In this document: positions 36,261-47,076 of the stretch, piece by piece
Position numbering within the stretch: position 1 is the stretch's first letter
Layout: every line of letters begins with the position of its first letter
NCBI GenBank assembly: GCA_965197795.1
Contig: OZ240228.1
Span: 1,240,001-1,304,000, forward strand
DNA from: WHTK01 sp965197795
GTDB lineage: Bacteria; Chloroflexota; Dehalococcoidia; DSTF01; WHTK01
Direction of reading: 5' to 3'
DNA: 64,000 nucleotides
Translations under genes and position numbers: made by a program
The notes under the pieces: generated by a model
What the model was told of the DNA's origin: nothing
The model's database searches: none
What the model saw: only the letters and a program-made list of their open reading frames with translations

Positions 36261-37295
36261 CTAGGAGCCGGAGCGCGGGAACACGAAGGGTTCGCCGCGG
36301 GCGGCCACACCGACGCGTTGGCCGATCGCGAAGGCCGGGTCGGTGAGAAGGCGGAGTCGTAACGTCTCGCCACTCGTCAGTCTGACAACGACCATCTGAT
36401 CGTGGCCGTAGTAGTCGATGTCCACGACTTCACCGGGGATGCCGCCGTCCAGGCTGGCTGCTAGCGTCTCGGCCCGGAACATCACGTCGACCGACCCACT
36501 GACCTCAGGCGCAGCGAAGCGTCCGAGGACGCATTCGACTTCCGACCCATTGGCGCTGCCGGGGACCACATTGGCGGCGCCGACGAATTCTCCGACCTCA
36601 CGACTGACTGGCGTCTCGTAAACGTCGGATGGAGTACCAACCTGAAGTACTCTTCCATCAATCATCACGGCGACTTCGCCTGCCAGGCTGAGCGCCTCTT
36701 CCTGGTCGTGCGTGACGATGATGGCGGTGATGCCGACCTCTCGTAGCAGGAGACGTACTTCGCCCCGCACGCTTTCGCGCACCGACGGATCGAGGTTGGA
36801 AAACGGCTCGTCCATGAGGATCAAGTCGGGTTCTGCGGCTAGCGCTCTGGCCAGCGCGACCCGCTGCTGCTGTCCTCCAGACAGTTCATGGGGCATGCGG
36901 TTGCCGAAGGTCTCGAGGCGGACCAGCGTGAGAAGCTCAGACACGCGCGATGTCCTATCCGAACCTGCTGGTAGGCCGAAAGCGACATTGGCCGCGACAT
37001 TGAGATGGGGGAAGAGCGCGAAGTCCTGGAACACCATGGCGACTCGTCGTTTTTCTGGCGGCAGCCTTACGCCGGGGCCATTAACAAGTCTACCGCCGAT
37101 CTCGACTGTCCCCGTGTCGGGAGCCTCGAGCCCGGCGATGATTCTGAGCGCCGTCGTCTTACCACAGCCGCTTGGCCCAAGGAGCGCCAGTACCTGCCCG
37201 GGGGCTACATCGAGTTCAAACTGGTCTACGGCTTGAACATCGTCAAAGCGCTTGCGAACGCCTCGGCAGCGTACGGCGTAGTTGGTTGTCACCAT
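36261..37295 (-). CDS. fbpC: ferric iron ABC transporter, ATP-binding subunit
   Basis: A 344-residue ATPase. Walker A is GPSGCGKTT (40-48), the signature is LSGGQ (138-142), Walker B is LILMDEP (158-164), and IIVTHDQEEALSLAGEVAVM carries the switch histidine. The C-terminal 100 residues form a TOBE-type regulatory domain. It overlaps the permease stop by seven bases. FbpC, PotA and ThiQ are close relatives; the FbpA partner favours iron. Confidence 0.93.
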   Translation of the reverse strand: MVTTNYAVRCRGVRKRFDDVQAVDQFELDVAPGQVLALLGPSGCGKTTALRIIAGLEAPDTGTVEIGGRLVNGPGVRLPPEKRRVAMVFQDFALFPHLNVAANVAFGLPAGSDRTSRVSELLTLVRLETFGNRMPHELSGGQQQRVALARALAAEPDLILMDEPFSNLDPSVRESVRGEVRLLLREVGITAIIVTHDQEEALSLAGEVAVMIDGRVLQVGTPSDVYETPVSREVGEFVGAANVVPGSANGSEVECVLGRFAAPEVSGSVDVMFRAETLAASLDGGIPGEVVDIDYYGHDQMVVVRLTSGETLRLRLLTDPAFAIGQRVGVAARGEPFVFPRSGS

Positions 37296-38836
37296 TCGTC
37301 TCGTCGCTCCCAGTAAATCATAGCGGCCATAGGCACTGCAGAGGCAGCCACCAGGATTAGCGCTGCGAAAGCGGATCGCGAAAGCAACGCGGCGGATGCG
37401 TCGGTCCAGGTCTGTGTAGCCAGCGTGTTGAATCCGGTTGGGCCGAGGATGAGGGTTGCCGGTAGCTCCTTCATTGTGACCAGGAACACCAGCGCCAGGC
37501 TAGTGATGATGCCGGGCCTCAGTAGAGGCACCGTGACGGATAGAAATGCCCGAGTCGATGTCTTGCCCAGGGTCCGCGCTGCCTCTTCCAGGTTTGGATG
37601 AACTTGAAGCAGGGCGGTTCGGAGGCCGCCCAGGGCAACAGGAAGGAAAAGCACGACATAGGCGACGACGAGCATCGTCATGCTTTGATAGAGCGGCTGA
37701 GCGTAACGAATGCCGAAGAAGACCAGCGCCAGCGCTACTACGATCCCCGGCAGGGCGAATCCGGAATACACGGCGCGCTCGATCATCCAGGGCAGGCGCC
37801 CACCGTAGCGCACGCTTAGCAAAGCAATCGGCGTTGCGGCGAGAACCGTGGCGAAGGCCGCAAGGCCTGAAGCGTAGATCGAATTGCGGGCTCCCTCCCA
37901 TATGGACTGAAAGCTTTCGCCGGCAGACACGCCTTGAAGGAACAAGTAAACCAGGACTCCCAACGGCATGAACAGCGCCAGGAGCGCGATGAGCAAACAG
38001 AAAGACAATGCGGGCCAGCGCCAGCGCCCCAGTGATATCAGGCCGGACCTACGGGAGGCTCCGGCGGTGCTCTTGTAGTACCTGGAGCGACCACGAGAGG
38101 CTGCCTCCGCAGCGACCAGGCTGAACGCCAGGACCACCAGGACCAGCGAGCTTGCCGCGGCCAGGGTGCGGTCAAACGCGAGCTGGTACTGGGCATAAAT
38201 CACGCTGGTGAATGAGTCATAGCGAAGCAGTGATACAGCGCCAAAGTCCGACATTGTATAGAGCACGACGAGTAGCCCGCCTGCTGCGAGCGCCGGCCTC
38301 AACTGAGGCAGTGTGATTCGGAAGAACGTGGCGAATGGACCTCGACCGAGCAAGCGAGAGGATTCCTCCATGGCCGGGTCCATGCCCCAGAGCGCGGTCC
38401 TGACGCTGAGCAGAAGGTAGGGATATGTCAGGAGCGTCAAGGTCAGTACGGCGCCGGGAAAGCCGTATATCTCCGGCAAGCGGTCGACGCCAAGACCCTC
38501 GAGGGATTGCTGGAGCATGCCTCTGGGGCCGAGGGCTTGAATGACGATGAGTGCGCCGACGTAGCTGGGAATCACCAGTGGCAGCACCGTGACAACGGAC
38601 CAAAAGCGCCGCCAGGGCAGGTCCGTCCTGACGGTGAGCCAGCCGAGGATGACGGAGATTACTGTCGAGCAGACGAAGACCGCTGCGCCCAGCTTCACGG
38701 TACGTGCGAGGGTCGCGAAGGTTCGGGAGTTGAAGATCAGCTCGAACGCGTCGTTGCCCGCCTCGGAGAGGTGCAGAAGGAGATAGATAACCGGCGAAAC
38801 GGCAAACAGACCGATCACGAGGGCAGGCAAGAGCAA
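37289..38836 (-). CDS. fbpB: ferric iron ABC transporter, double-length permease
   Basis: A 515-residue inner-membrane permease with two BPD_transp_1 domains (about 12 helices), as in FbpB/SfuB. Coupling loops are EESSRLLGRGPFATFF and EEAARTLGKTSTRAFL. The annotated start is TTG at 38836; the in-frame sequence upstream (RCPPIGLLLP) is also family-like and lacks any ATG or GTG before the TGA, so the true start is unclear. It follows the binding-protein gene. Confidence 0.9.
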   Translation of the reverse strand: MLLPALVIGLFAVSPVIYLLLHLSEAGNDAFELIFNSRTFATLARTVKLGAAVFVCSTVISVILGWLTVRTDLPWRRFWSVVTVLPLVIPSYVGALIVIQALGPRGMLQQSLEGLGVDRLPEIYGFPGAVLTLTLLTYPYLLLSVRTALWGMDPAMEESSRLLGRGPFATFFRITLPQLRPALAAGGLLVVLYTMSDFGAVSLLRYDSFTSVIYAQYQLAFDRTLAAASSLVLVVLAFSLVAAEAASRGRSRYYKSTAGASRRSGLISLGRWRWPALSFCLLIALLALFMPLGVLVYLFLQGVSAGESFQSIWEGARNSIYASGLAAFATVLAATPIALLSVRYGGRLPWMIERAVYSGFALPGIVVALALVFFGIRYAQPLYQSMTMLVVAYVVLFLPVALGGLRTALLQVHPNLEEAARTLGKTSTRAFLSVTVPLLRPGIITSLALVFLVTMKELPATLILGPTGFNTLATQTWTDASAALLSRSAFAALILVAASAVPMAAMIYWERRDEW

Positions 38837-38972
38837 GCCGATCGGCGGGCACCTGTAAGTCGAGCGCCTGCCTGATATCTCTGCAGATGCGCCGACTACA
38901 TCCGCTTTGATGCTCAGTCGCGAGCCTCACTGGCGCAAGCCGTATTAGGCGAAGCAGTGAAGCCCCTCAGTT

Positions 38973-40016
38973 TCATTGCACCACGCCTGCGCGGCGCAGC
39001 AGTTCGAGAGTTCCTTGCAAGTCTGCCAGTTTGGAGAAATCAACCCGCGGGCCATCGATTTCCTCGAAGGAAGGGAGATTCGCCGGTATGACACCATCGA
39101 CGACAGGATATTCGGCGGTCTGCGTGGCGAAGTACTGCTGAGCCGCGTCCGAGAGCATATAGCTAACGAAGCGCTCGGCGGCCTCTACGTTATCGGACTT
39201 GGACAGCACGCCTACGCCGGAGACCATGACCAGAGATCCTGAGTCGTCGCTGTTGTTCATGTAGTGGTTCTCAGCCTTGATGTCCGGGTCGGAACGCCGC
39301 GCAGCGTGCAGGTAATAGTGATTGACGAATCCAACATCGACCTCACCTGCGGCAACAGCCATGAGCACGGAAGTGTTGTTGCCGAACGATTTCGCGCCGT
39401 TATCCTTCATCGCTTCGAGCCACTGTTCGGCCTCGGCCTCGCCCTGCAGAACCCTGTAGGCGGTCACCATGATCTGGAATGAACCGTTGGTCGGAGCCCA
39501 CCCAACCCGGTTTTTCCAGGTTGGATCGGTGAAGCCATCCAGGGACTCGGGCAGCTCCGAGACGTCGACGCGTTCTGGGTTGTACACGACAACGCGCACG
39601 CGTCCGGAAACGCCAACCCAGCGGCCTTCGTCTGACTTGAAGCCATCGTCGACCCGGTCGAGGATGTCATCAGGGAGGGGCGCGAATTGGTCACTGAGCA
39701 CGCCTAGTGGCCCCGGGTCCTGGCTCCAAAAGACGTCGGCTGGGGTTGCCTCACCCTCCTCTTGGATTGTGGCCGCCAGCTCGGCGCTGCCGGCGTAACG
39801 GACCTGGACTTTGACGCCCGTATCGCGTTCAAACTGGCGGATTAAGGGATCGACCAGTGACCCAGAGCGCCCTGAGTACACCGTGATTTCTCCAGAGGCG
39901 CCGGAGCCGGACGAGCCGCCGGAATCATCGTCGCTGCCGCCGCCGCAAACCGTGAGGATGACAGCCAGGGCGGCCGCTACTGCCGGAAGGAATAGGGTTC
40001 GTCGCCTGCGGCCCAT
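38973..40016 (-). CDS. fbpA: ferric iron-binding lipoprotein of the ABC transporter
   Basis: A 347-residue SBP_bac_6-type protein. Signal peptide with lipobox ILTVC and a Gly/Ser/Asp linker. The mature part opens ITVYSGRSGSLVDPLIRQFE and contains the tandem tyrosines in FVNHYYLHA that bind Fe(III) in FbpA proteins. GGAGG precedes the ATG. The promoter region at 40017-40110 includes a small palindrome (TAACTTAGTTA, 40079-40089) that could be a metal-regulator site, though the match is weak. Confidence 0.92.
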   Translation of the reverse strand: MGRRRRTLFLPAVAAALAVILTVCGGGSDDDSGGSSGSGASGEITVYSGRSGSLVDPLIRQFERDTGVKVQVRYAGSAELAATIQEEGEATPADVFWSQDPGPLGVLSDQFAPLPDDILDRVDDGFKSDEGRWVGVSGRVRVVVYNPERVDVSELPESLDGFTDPTWKNRVGWAPTNGSFQIMVTAYRVLQGEAEAEQWLEAMKDNGAKSFGNNTSVLMAVAAGEVDVGFVNHYYLHAARRSDPDIKAENHYMNNSDDSGSLVMVSGVGVLSKSDNVEAAERFVSYMLSDAAQQYFATQTAEYPVVDGVIPANLPSFEEIDGPRVDFSKLADLQGTLELLRRAGVVQ

Positions 40017-40214
40017 TTGTGCCTCCGATATTCAGAGAAGGGCTCGTCAGGCGGGATTTCGCGACCATCTCTATGCACTAACTTAGTTAAGACATTAGCA
40101 GATACTTATAGAAAGTGCAACCTTGGGCTTAGTAAGATTAAAGGATTAAGAGATTGGGAACCAGGCGTGATGTGGATCACGCTGGCATTGGGCTGCAAGA
40201 CCTAAGGTCAACAC

Positions 40215-40561
40215 ATGGCGAAGAAGTTTGTCCGAGTAACACATCGACCGACCGACACCCTTCTTGCGGAAGCACCGCTGGGGTGGGGCATCACTTCGTT
40301 CGAAGGAAACCTCTACATTCGGGACAAATACCTGAAGACCGACGGATTCAGGATTAACTTCATTCCAGGGCTTTGTTTCTACAAGTTCCTCTACGTGTGG
40401 ATGAATCTGCGCGTGGGGGACGAGACTTTTCGCAGCCTCGGGTGGAAGTACTGGTCGCCTAGTCCATTCTCCCGTTCATCTGGTTCCGGGTTGCCGTGCC
40501 AAAGCACCATCCCGAAATCCTCGTCGAGGAGTACGAGATCGCTACTGCCGAAGCAGCCTGA
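40215..40561 (+). pseudogene. hypothetical protein with a frameshift
   Basis: The frame reads MAKKFVRVTHRPTDTLLAEA, then GFRINFIPGLCFYKFLYVWM, as far as LGWKYW near 40450. Sense continues one frame over as SILPFIWFRVAVPKHHPEIL and VEEYEIATAEAA before TGA at 40559. So a roughly 115-residue protein with a short membrane-like middle is broken by one indel near 40460. I do not recognise the family. Confidence 0.5.
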
Positions 40562-40667
40562 CAGTTATCAGCGCGGCGGCTCGACTTCAACGAAGAGGCA
40601 ATATTAGGCGAAGTATTGGCAAACAGTTGCGAGCCAGTCTCCTACATCTCGTTGTAGGCTGGACTCC

Positions 40668-41957
<1,290 letters not shown>

Positions 41958-42067
41958 GACGGGAAATCAGCGCGACGGGTCTAATCATGTAGATTGGCGT
42001 GCGACCTCACGACCTAAGCGCTCAAGGCAAGGATTCGCTCGAATGGCACGTATGCGATTGGCCGCTA

Positions 42068-42310
42068 TTGAACAGTGATGCCGATGTTCGTCCAGTGGTG
42101 AGTAGGGGCTATCCCTTTATGCTGACCGTTGCTTTGCCGCGCTAGCTCGCGGTGGAGTGGCTGGAACGGTATGCTCGGCTCTGGTCACCGCGGTGGCTTT
42201 CGATGGGTAACGCCATGTCTTCGCCTAGACCAAAGCAGACCATCTTGTACGGGCTGACTGTCGATCTTGGGAGTCTGGGCTACCGACGTGACAGTCGATC
42301 TTTGCTTAGT
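42068..42310 (+). repeat. serine-recombinase element 3' end, copy B
   Basis: A 243-bp copy starting TTGAACA and ending GATCTTTGCTTAGT, closely matching copy A over its full length. It includes ADVRPVVS and the recombinase stop codon. It begins 110 bp after the shortened pyruvate kinase. Confidence 0.92.
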
Positions 42311-42460
42311 CCTTAGTTCCGTCCTCGTCATCTCGCCAGCATGATGAGCGAATGCGGATCGATTGCCAGCGCCCGTCGCCGGCGCCAAGCTTTGTAAAGC
42401 TTGGCCAAAGATCAGCCTGCCCACCGTAACACCTCGTATTCCTCAACTTGGTTCTACCTC

Positions 42461-43072
42461 GTGGCCGTGAGGCGCGAGCTGAACCGCGTCCTGTTGGTCT
42501 TGCTTGCCATCTGTACCTTGGGCGCGCTAGCTTGCTCCGGCGGCGATGACGACGCGGCCGCTGGCACTCAGGCGACGCCGGCCACCCCAGCGCCAACCAG
42601 CACTCCTGAGATAGCACCGACTCAGGCACCCTCCGGCGGACCAACCGATACCTCGCGTGACCTGACCGGCTTCCCGTTCTCGACCGCCGACTTGCGTCAG
42701 GCAATCGAAACGGCGGGATACTCCTTCGCTCCACTGACGAACATCGCGCCCATCTGTCCCCAGACGTCGGTGCCTGAGCGGGCCTTCTGGTCTGTCAACC
42801 TCACCGACGGCGACTCTGGGCCGATCCTGGTGCTCTGGGTCTATCCCAACTCTGAGACGCTCAAAGCCGATTGGCAGGCAGAACCGGGACAGGCGCCGCA
42901 GTCGCTTCTGCCCAAATGCGGCCTGCCGAGCGGGTTTGCTTATTGGAACGAGAACTTGGTAATGGTATTCGCGGCTTGGTTCAGCCTTGGCATCGAATCG
43001 GCGACCGGCCCCGATGAGCAGAGCCCCGGCCAACATCCAGCAGTGCAGGCCTTCCTCGAACTCAGCCCTTGA
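42461..43072 (+). CDS. hypothetical lipoprotein
   Basis: About 203 residues from a GTG at 42461; GTG 42467 or ATG 42401 are alternatives. A signal peptide ends in lipobox LGALACSGG, followed by a long Thr/Pro/Ala-rich linker (about 45 residues). The C-terminal domain of about 140 residues has two cysteines that could pair (APICPQTS and LLPKCGLP). It is not a known family. Probably exported and lipid-anchored. Confidence 0.75.
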   Translation: MAVRRELNRVLLVLLAICTLGALACSGGDDDAAAGTQATPATPAPTSTPEIAPTQAPSGGPTDTSRDLTGFPFSTADLRQAIETAGYSFAPLTNIAPICPQTSVPERAFWSVNLTDGDSGPILVLWVYPNSETLKADWQAEPGQAPQSLLPKCGLPSGFAYWNENLVMVFAAWFSLGIESATGPDEQSPGQHPAVQAFLELSP

Positions 43073-43162
43073 GCATTGCTAGCTAGATAAGATGGAGCCT
43101 GGAGGAACGTAGCCAATGAATCTGTTCACACGCTATCGACGCTGGGTCGTTGGTCCCAGTGC

Positions 43163-43477
43163 ATGGTATGCCAAGGGCCTGGCACCGAAGCTCGCAACAA
43201 TCCGCGACCGGGGCACATCGCCGGTGCCGTCCATCTCGAATGGACGGAGTTGCTAGACGCGGAGTCGCGGACCTTCAAGCCGGCCGATGAGCTGCGGGCA
43301 CTGCTAAACGGGCGCGGCATTACGCCCGAAAGCGAGATTAACTGCTACTGACAGGGCGGCGGACGCTCGGCGGTCGCCGTGCTGGTACTGAAGCTCCTCG
43401 GCTACGAAAACGCACGCAACTACGCTGGGTCCTTCGGGCAATGGTCTGGCGAGCGGAACACTCCAATCGACGCCTGA
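43163..43477 (+). pseudogene. rhodanese sulfurtransferase C-terminal domain with UGA at the active-site cysteine
   Basis: The frame reads PRPGHIAGAVHLEWTELLDA, then a catalytic loop Y-UGA-QGGGRSAVA in place of YCQGGGRSA, then VLVLKLLGYENARNYAGSF and a normal TGA stop. This matches the second domain of thiosulfate/3-mercaptopyruvate sulfurtransferases. The internal UGA is at 43349-43351. The N-terminal domain and the DVR-type start of the C-terminal domain are missing, so the gene is truncated regardless. Either it is a decayed gene with a nonsense change at exactly the catalytic codon, or it descends from a selenocysteine rhodanese. Confidence 0.75.
43349..43380 (+). promoter_or_regulatory. 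possible bacterial SECIS hairpin after the in-frame UGA
   Basis: CGGCGGAC and GTCGCCG (43357-43364 and 43373-43379) can form a 7-bp stem with one bulged G and an 8-nt loop GCUCGGCG. The loop opens with G, 16 nt from the U of UGA. Geometry is at the near edge of known bacterial SECIS elements. G+C-rich coding DNA often folds like this, so support is weak. Confidence 0.2.
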
Positions 43478-43621
43478 CCAAGCCTCGGTGCTGCCAAGCA
43501 GCCGTAATGAGTTCCAGGAGATGAAGATGCAAGATTGACACTCCCAAGGGCCTGCGGCTGTTGGTGAACCGTTGGTACGGTAATAGAACAGGCGTGCTAT
43601 GCTGCTCTCGCTCCTAGGGTT

Positions 43622-44124
43622 ATGATGCTGCATTCATGTGAGTGGCAAGGCAACCGGCCTGTAGCATGGGACGCCAAACTTCTGAAGTCAGGCGAGCATT
43701 TGCCAGAAGATCTCAAGCGAGCTCTCTTGGGGTCAAGGCGGAGAATCCTATTCGTGGAGGGCACGGCCAACAGCCTTGACCTGCCATTGTATGGAGCCTT
43801 GCAGGGCGGTCAGGGGCTTACGCAGCTCCGACGAATTTCACCACGTTTAGGCAATCTGATTGATCGATAGAGACGACCGTACTGAAGACGAGGTCGGAGA
43901 GCTCGTCCAGGACAGCATATTTGCTTTTGACGTGTACTCCGTGGAATCGCTGTACTACTGTACGGACGTCATCAAAGCCGTGGCTCGCAGGCAGGCGGAT
44001 TCCTTGGGCAGCAATTCTGATGGAAATGATTTCGACGGCAACGCAGAGTGCACTGCGGGTTATTGCTGATACTAGCGACCTCTCCGAAAGAATGGCCGCA
44101 AGGCGGAGCGAAAGGCTCGTATAC
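43622..44124 (+). pseudogene. DUF4435/OLD-like ATPase-nuclease remnant
   Basis: Three frames in succession read LLGSRRRILFVEGTANSLDL, then LIDRDDRTEDEVGELVQDSI and FAFDVYSVESLYYCTD, then TQSALRVIADTSDLSERMAA. This is the TOPRIM-like DUF4435 part of AAA-family defence nucleases. It has at least two frameshifts, lacks its ATPase N-terminus, and ends where repeat copy E begins, whose TAA closes the last frame. Confidence 0.55.
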
Positions 44125-44175
44125 TAAGCAAAGATCGACATTACTGGAGGGGCCCAGACTCCGAAGATCGACAGT
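44123..44175 (-). repeat. serine-recombinase element terminus, copy E
   Basis: ACTAAGCAAAGATCGACAT begins the copy, followed by GGCCCAGACTCCGAAGATCG and CAGTC. Only the last 53 bp of the element are present. It abuts the DUF4435-like remnant. Confidence 0.8.
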
Positions 44176-44482
44176 CCCCTCTTCCGGCCGGGGCTTGCCT
44201 GGCCAAGGCGAAAACTCACTGAGGACAGTGCGCGCGAGTCGCGCTACTAGGTTGTGGGCGACGAAAGTGCCGATGGCCAGGGGGCATAGTGTCGGATAAG
44301 AAGCACCTGCGCAGCGCCCTCACACCTGCGTTCGGGTCAGCTGAGGCTCGATTTGCGTGTAAAGGTAGGCGGTCGAAAGATACGGTAAGAGTCTTCCGTC
44401 CGGTGTTAACCGCAACGGACGGATTGAAGATGCCATGCGGATGCTGGCCTTTCTCAGAAAGGCGGTGAACAAGGATAGGACC

Positions 44483-46198
44483 ATGCACGCTTGCTTGAAA
44501 TTCGCTCTCGGCTTTTTCGTGCTGTTCTTGTTCGTGGGGTGTAGCGAATCCAAACCGGAGCCGCCCACTGATGAGAAGGTCTTGACGATTCTCTACTGGC
44601 AGGCTCCATCCCTACCGGGCCCGTACCTGTCGGGCGGCGTGAAAGACGTGGACGCCGGTGCAATTACCCTCGAACCACTAGCCAACTACGGCCCCGATGG
44701 CAACCTCGTTCCAAAGCTTGCCGTGGAGATCCCGACGCTCGAGAACGGCGGTTTGTCACAGGATCTGATGTCGATCACGTGGAAGCTGAGAGAGGGCCTG
44801 AAGTGGTCGGACGGAAGTGACATGACAGCCGAAGATGTAGAGTTCACGTGGCTGTACTGCACAAATACAGACACCGGCTGCACGAGCAGCAACGCATTTA
44901 CCGGCATCCGCTCCGTGCGTGCCCTCGACGATGTCACCGTCAAGATCACATTCGACGCACCGACGTCGTACCCGTACAACGCCTTCGTTGGCGCTGGTAC
45001 GCCAATCATCAGCAAAGCGCAGTTCAGCGCCTGCGTCGGGACGGCCGCACGGACCTGCGACGCACAGAATACGGCCCCACTAGGCACTGGCCCCTATCGC
45101 ATTATCGGATTCAAGGCAAACGAGGAGGCCGTCTACGAGCGTAACCCGTTCTACCGCGGCGAGGCGCCCTACTTCGACCGGGTGGTCCTGAAGGGCGGTG
45201 GCGAAGCGATTTCGGCAGCCCGCTCCGTTCTGGAGATGGGCGAAGCCGATTACGCCTGGAACTTGCAAGTGGCGCCGGAGACCCTTGCCCAAATGGAAGC
45301 GTTTGGACTGGGCAAAGTGATCTCCGCGTTCTCCAGCCTGGTCGAACGAATTGTCGTCAATCAGACGAATCCGGACTCCGATTTGGGCGATAACCGCTCG
45401 GAGTACCTGGCTGGACGAAATCCCCACCGGTTCCTGACCTTCACTCCGATTCCTAAAGCCATGTCGATGGCCATCGATCGCATGCTCATATCGGAGCAGC
45501 TATACGGGGTTACTGGTAAGCCTATGTGTAATTTGGTCGCGGGCCCTCCGCAGTATGTTTCGACCGCAAACGATGAGTGCCTATCCCAGGATATTGAAGG
45601 CGCCAATACACTGCTGGACAATAGTGGCGTCCTCGACACCGACGGAGACGGCATCCGTGAATCCAACGGCGTTCCTCTGCGGATCACCTTCCAGACCTCG
45701 GTCAACTCTATCCGGCAGGACACCCAGGCCCTCATTCGCGACTGGTGGCGTCAGATAGGAATTGAGACCGAACTGGTGCAACATGACGCGAGCGTCTTTT
45801 TCGGCGACGACCCCATCGTCGACAAGGAGGCGTCGTATCGCAGGTTCTTCGCGGACGTACAGATGTACGCCACCGGTCCCGGCATCGATCCGCAGCAGTA
45901 TCTGTCCGGTCAACTCTGTAATCAAGTCCAGACCCGGGACAACAACTGGGCCGGCGAGAACAACGCCCGCTCGTGCAATGCGGCGTACGATGAGCTCTTC
46001 GCCGAACTTGCGCAAACCCCGATCGGGTCGGAGCGCGCGACGCTGATTAGGCGTCTGAACGACATCCTCGTGCAGAGCTATTACGAAATTCCGCTCGTGG
46101 TTCGGGGCTTTGTCTCCGCACACCTGAACACCCTGCAAGGCGTTCATATCAACGGTTGGGATAGTGAGATGTGGAATATTGCCGAGTGGCGCCGGTGA
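44483..46198 (+). CDS. peptide/oligopeptide ABC transporter substrate-binding lipoprotein
   Basis: A 571-residue SBP_bac_5 (OppA/DppA/NikA) protein. The start M at 44483 follows AGGATAGGACC. The lipobox is FLFVGC (Cys about 20). The mature protein shows ITWKLREGLKWSDGSDMTAE (family signature), DVEFTWLYC, APLGTGPYRIIGFKANEEAV and the C-terminal region NDILVQSYYEIPLVVRG. It binds peptides or other small solutes outside the membrane. No permease or ATPase follows; the genes downstream are element wreckage, so the rest of its operon may have been lost or displaced. Confidence 0.92.
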   Translation: MHACLKFALGFFVLFLFVGCSESKPEPPTDEKVLTILYWQAPSLPGPYLSGGVKDVDAGAITLEPLANYGPDGNLVPKLAVEIPTLENGGLSQDLMSITWKLREGLKWSDGSDMTAEDVEFTWLYCTNTDTGCTSSNAFTGIRSVRALDDVTVKITFDAPTSYPYNAFVGAGTPIISKAQFSACVGTAARTCDAQNTAPLGTGPYRIIGFKANEEAVYERNPFYRGEAPYFDRVVLKGGGEAISAARSVLEMGEADYAWNLQVAPETLAQMEAFGLGKVISAFSSLVERIVVNQTNPDSDLGDNRSEYLAGRNPHRFLTFTPIPKAMSMAIDRMLISEQLYGVTGKPMCNLVAGPPQYVSTANDECLSQDIEGANTLLDNSGVLDTDGDGIRESNGVPLRITFQTSVNSIRQDTQALIRDWWRQIGIETELVQHDASVFFGDDPIVDKEASYRRFFADVQMYATGPGIDPQQYLSGQLCNQVQTRDNNWAGENNARSCNAAYDELFAELAQTPIGSERATLIRRLNDILVQSYYEIPLVVRGFVSAHLNTLQGVHINGWDSEMWNIAEWRR

Positions 46199-46209
46199 TT
46201 GCTCGCGGC

Positions 46210-46432
46210 TCCTATTCCCTTCCGAAGACCACTCCTCGGCCAGCAGGTAAAGGTCCTTCGCCAGCCCGGGCTTCGCTCTATCTCTCCCATGCGGACTTTT
46301 CGCCATAGCGCATTGCCGACCTCCGCTGCCATCAGCCGAGGAGCAAAGAGCTCGTGCTTCCCTTCGAGCAGGCGATCGGCGGCACCGGAATATTTCTCCT
46401 CGACAAGCCACTTGACGGTGACGCTGGCGTCA
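46210..46432 (-). pseudogene. PIN-domain toxin, N-terminal half
   Basis: Reading from the end of repeat copy C: LVDASVTVKWLVEEKYSGAA, then DRLLEGKHELFAPRLMAAEV and GNALWRKVRMGEI. This is a VapC-type ribonuclease start with its first acidic residue in VDASV. A frameshift follows and a later frame reads AGLAKDLYLLAEEW. The first residues were replaced by the element end. Confidence 0.7.
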
Positions 46433-46669
46433 ACTAAGCAAAGATCGGCGGTCACGTGGGAAGCCCAGACTCCAAAGATCGACAGCCAGCCTGTACAAGG
46501 TGTGGTCTGCTTTGGTCTAGGCGAAGATATGGCGTTACCCATCTAAAGCCACCGCAGTGACCAGAGCCGAGCATACCGTTCCAGTCACTCGACCGCGAGC
46601 TAGCGCGGCAAAGCAACGGTCAGCTTAAAGGGATAGCCTTTACTCACCACTGGACGAACATCGGCATGA
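46433..46669 (-). repeat. serine-recombinase element 3' end, copy C (joined to its recombinase)
   Basis: Opposite orientation to A and B. The terminal block (ACTAAGCAAAGATCGG) and the recombinase C-terminal coding block are continuous here with the larger recombinase fragment to 47072. This identifies the whole repeat family as the 3' end of a serine-recombinase element. Confidence 0.92.
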
Positions 46670-47072
46670 TTACAATCCGGTGCGTACTCGGGAATGACAC
46701 CCGTAACCTCGCTTTGGTCTTTGGACGCAGAGACCGACAGCTGCAAGCCGCGCCCGATGAGAGGAAGCTCTTGCTGTCCGTGACTCTCAACCCACGTACG
46801 CACGCGGTCACACAGTTCAGCTAAGTCGGCTTCACTGGGTATAGCCATCCGTTTTGGCGCAGCGTCCGGCAAGAGTGAGAGAAGCCTCTCCCGCTCGGCC
46901 TTCAGGCGAGCAGACTCCCTCTCCAGGTACTCGTCGTCTATCTCGCCCAACTGATAGAGCCGGAGCAAGCGAGTGCGCTGCTGCTCCAGCCCCTCCAGCC
47001 GGGTACGAACGTCCTCAGTCGGGCCCTTCTCTCTTGAACCCTCGCCCACCCGCTTCAACTCACCCAAGATGA
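46600..47072 (-). pseudogene. large serine recombinase, C-terminal 157 codons
   Basis: The frame shows VRTRLEGLEQQRTRLLRLY, then QLGEIDDEYLERESARLKAE and RERLLSLLP, the coiled-coil region of large serine recombinases. It ends PVVSKGYPFKLTVALPR. The catalytic resolvase domain and zinc ribbon are absent. At about 47072 the sequence switches to the FN3-protein fragment on the other strand. Confidence 0.85.
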
Positions 47073-47076
47073 GCGC

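Noticed and set aside
40079..40089. Iron-regulator box upstream of fbpA
   Set aside because: The palindrome TAACTTAGTTA is short and does not match Fur or IdeR consensus well enough for a call. It is mentioned only in the gene entry.
42306..42734. 142-codon minus-strand ORF next to copy B
   Set aside because: It is opposite to the lipoprotein gene with a clear signal peptide. Its Arg-rich composition is that of a shadow frame.
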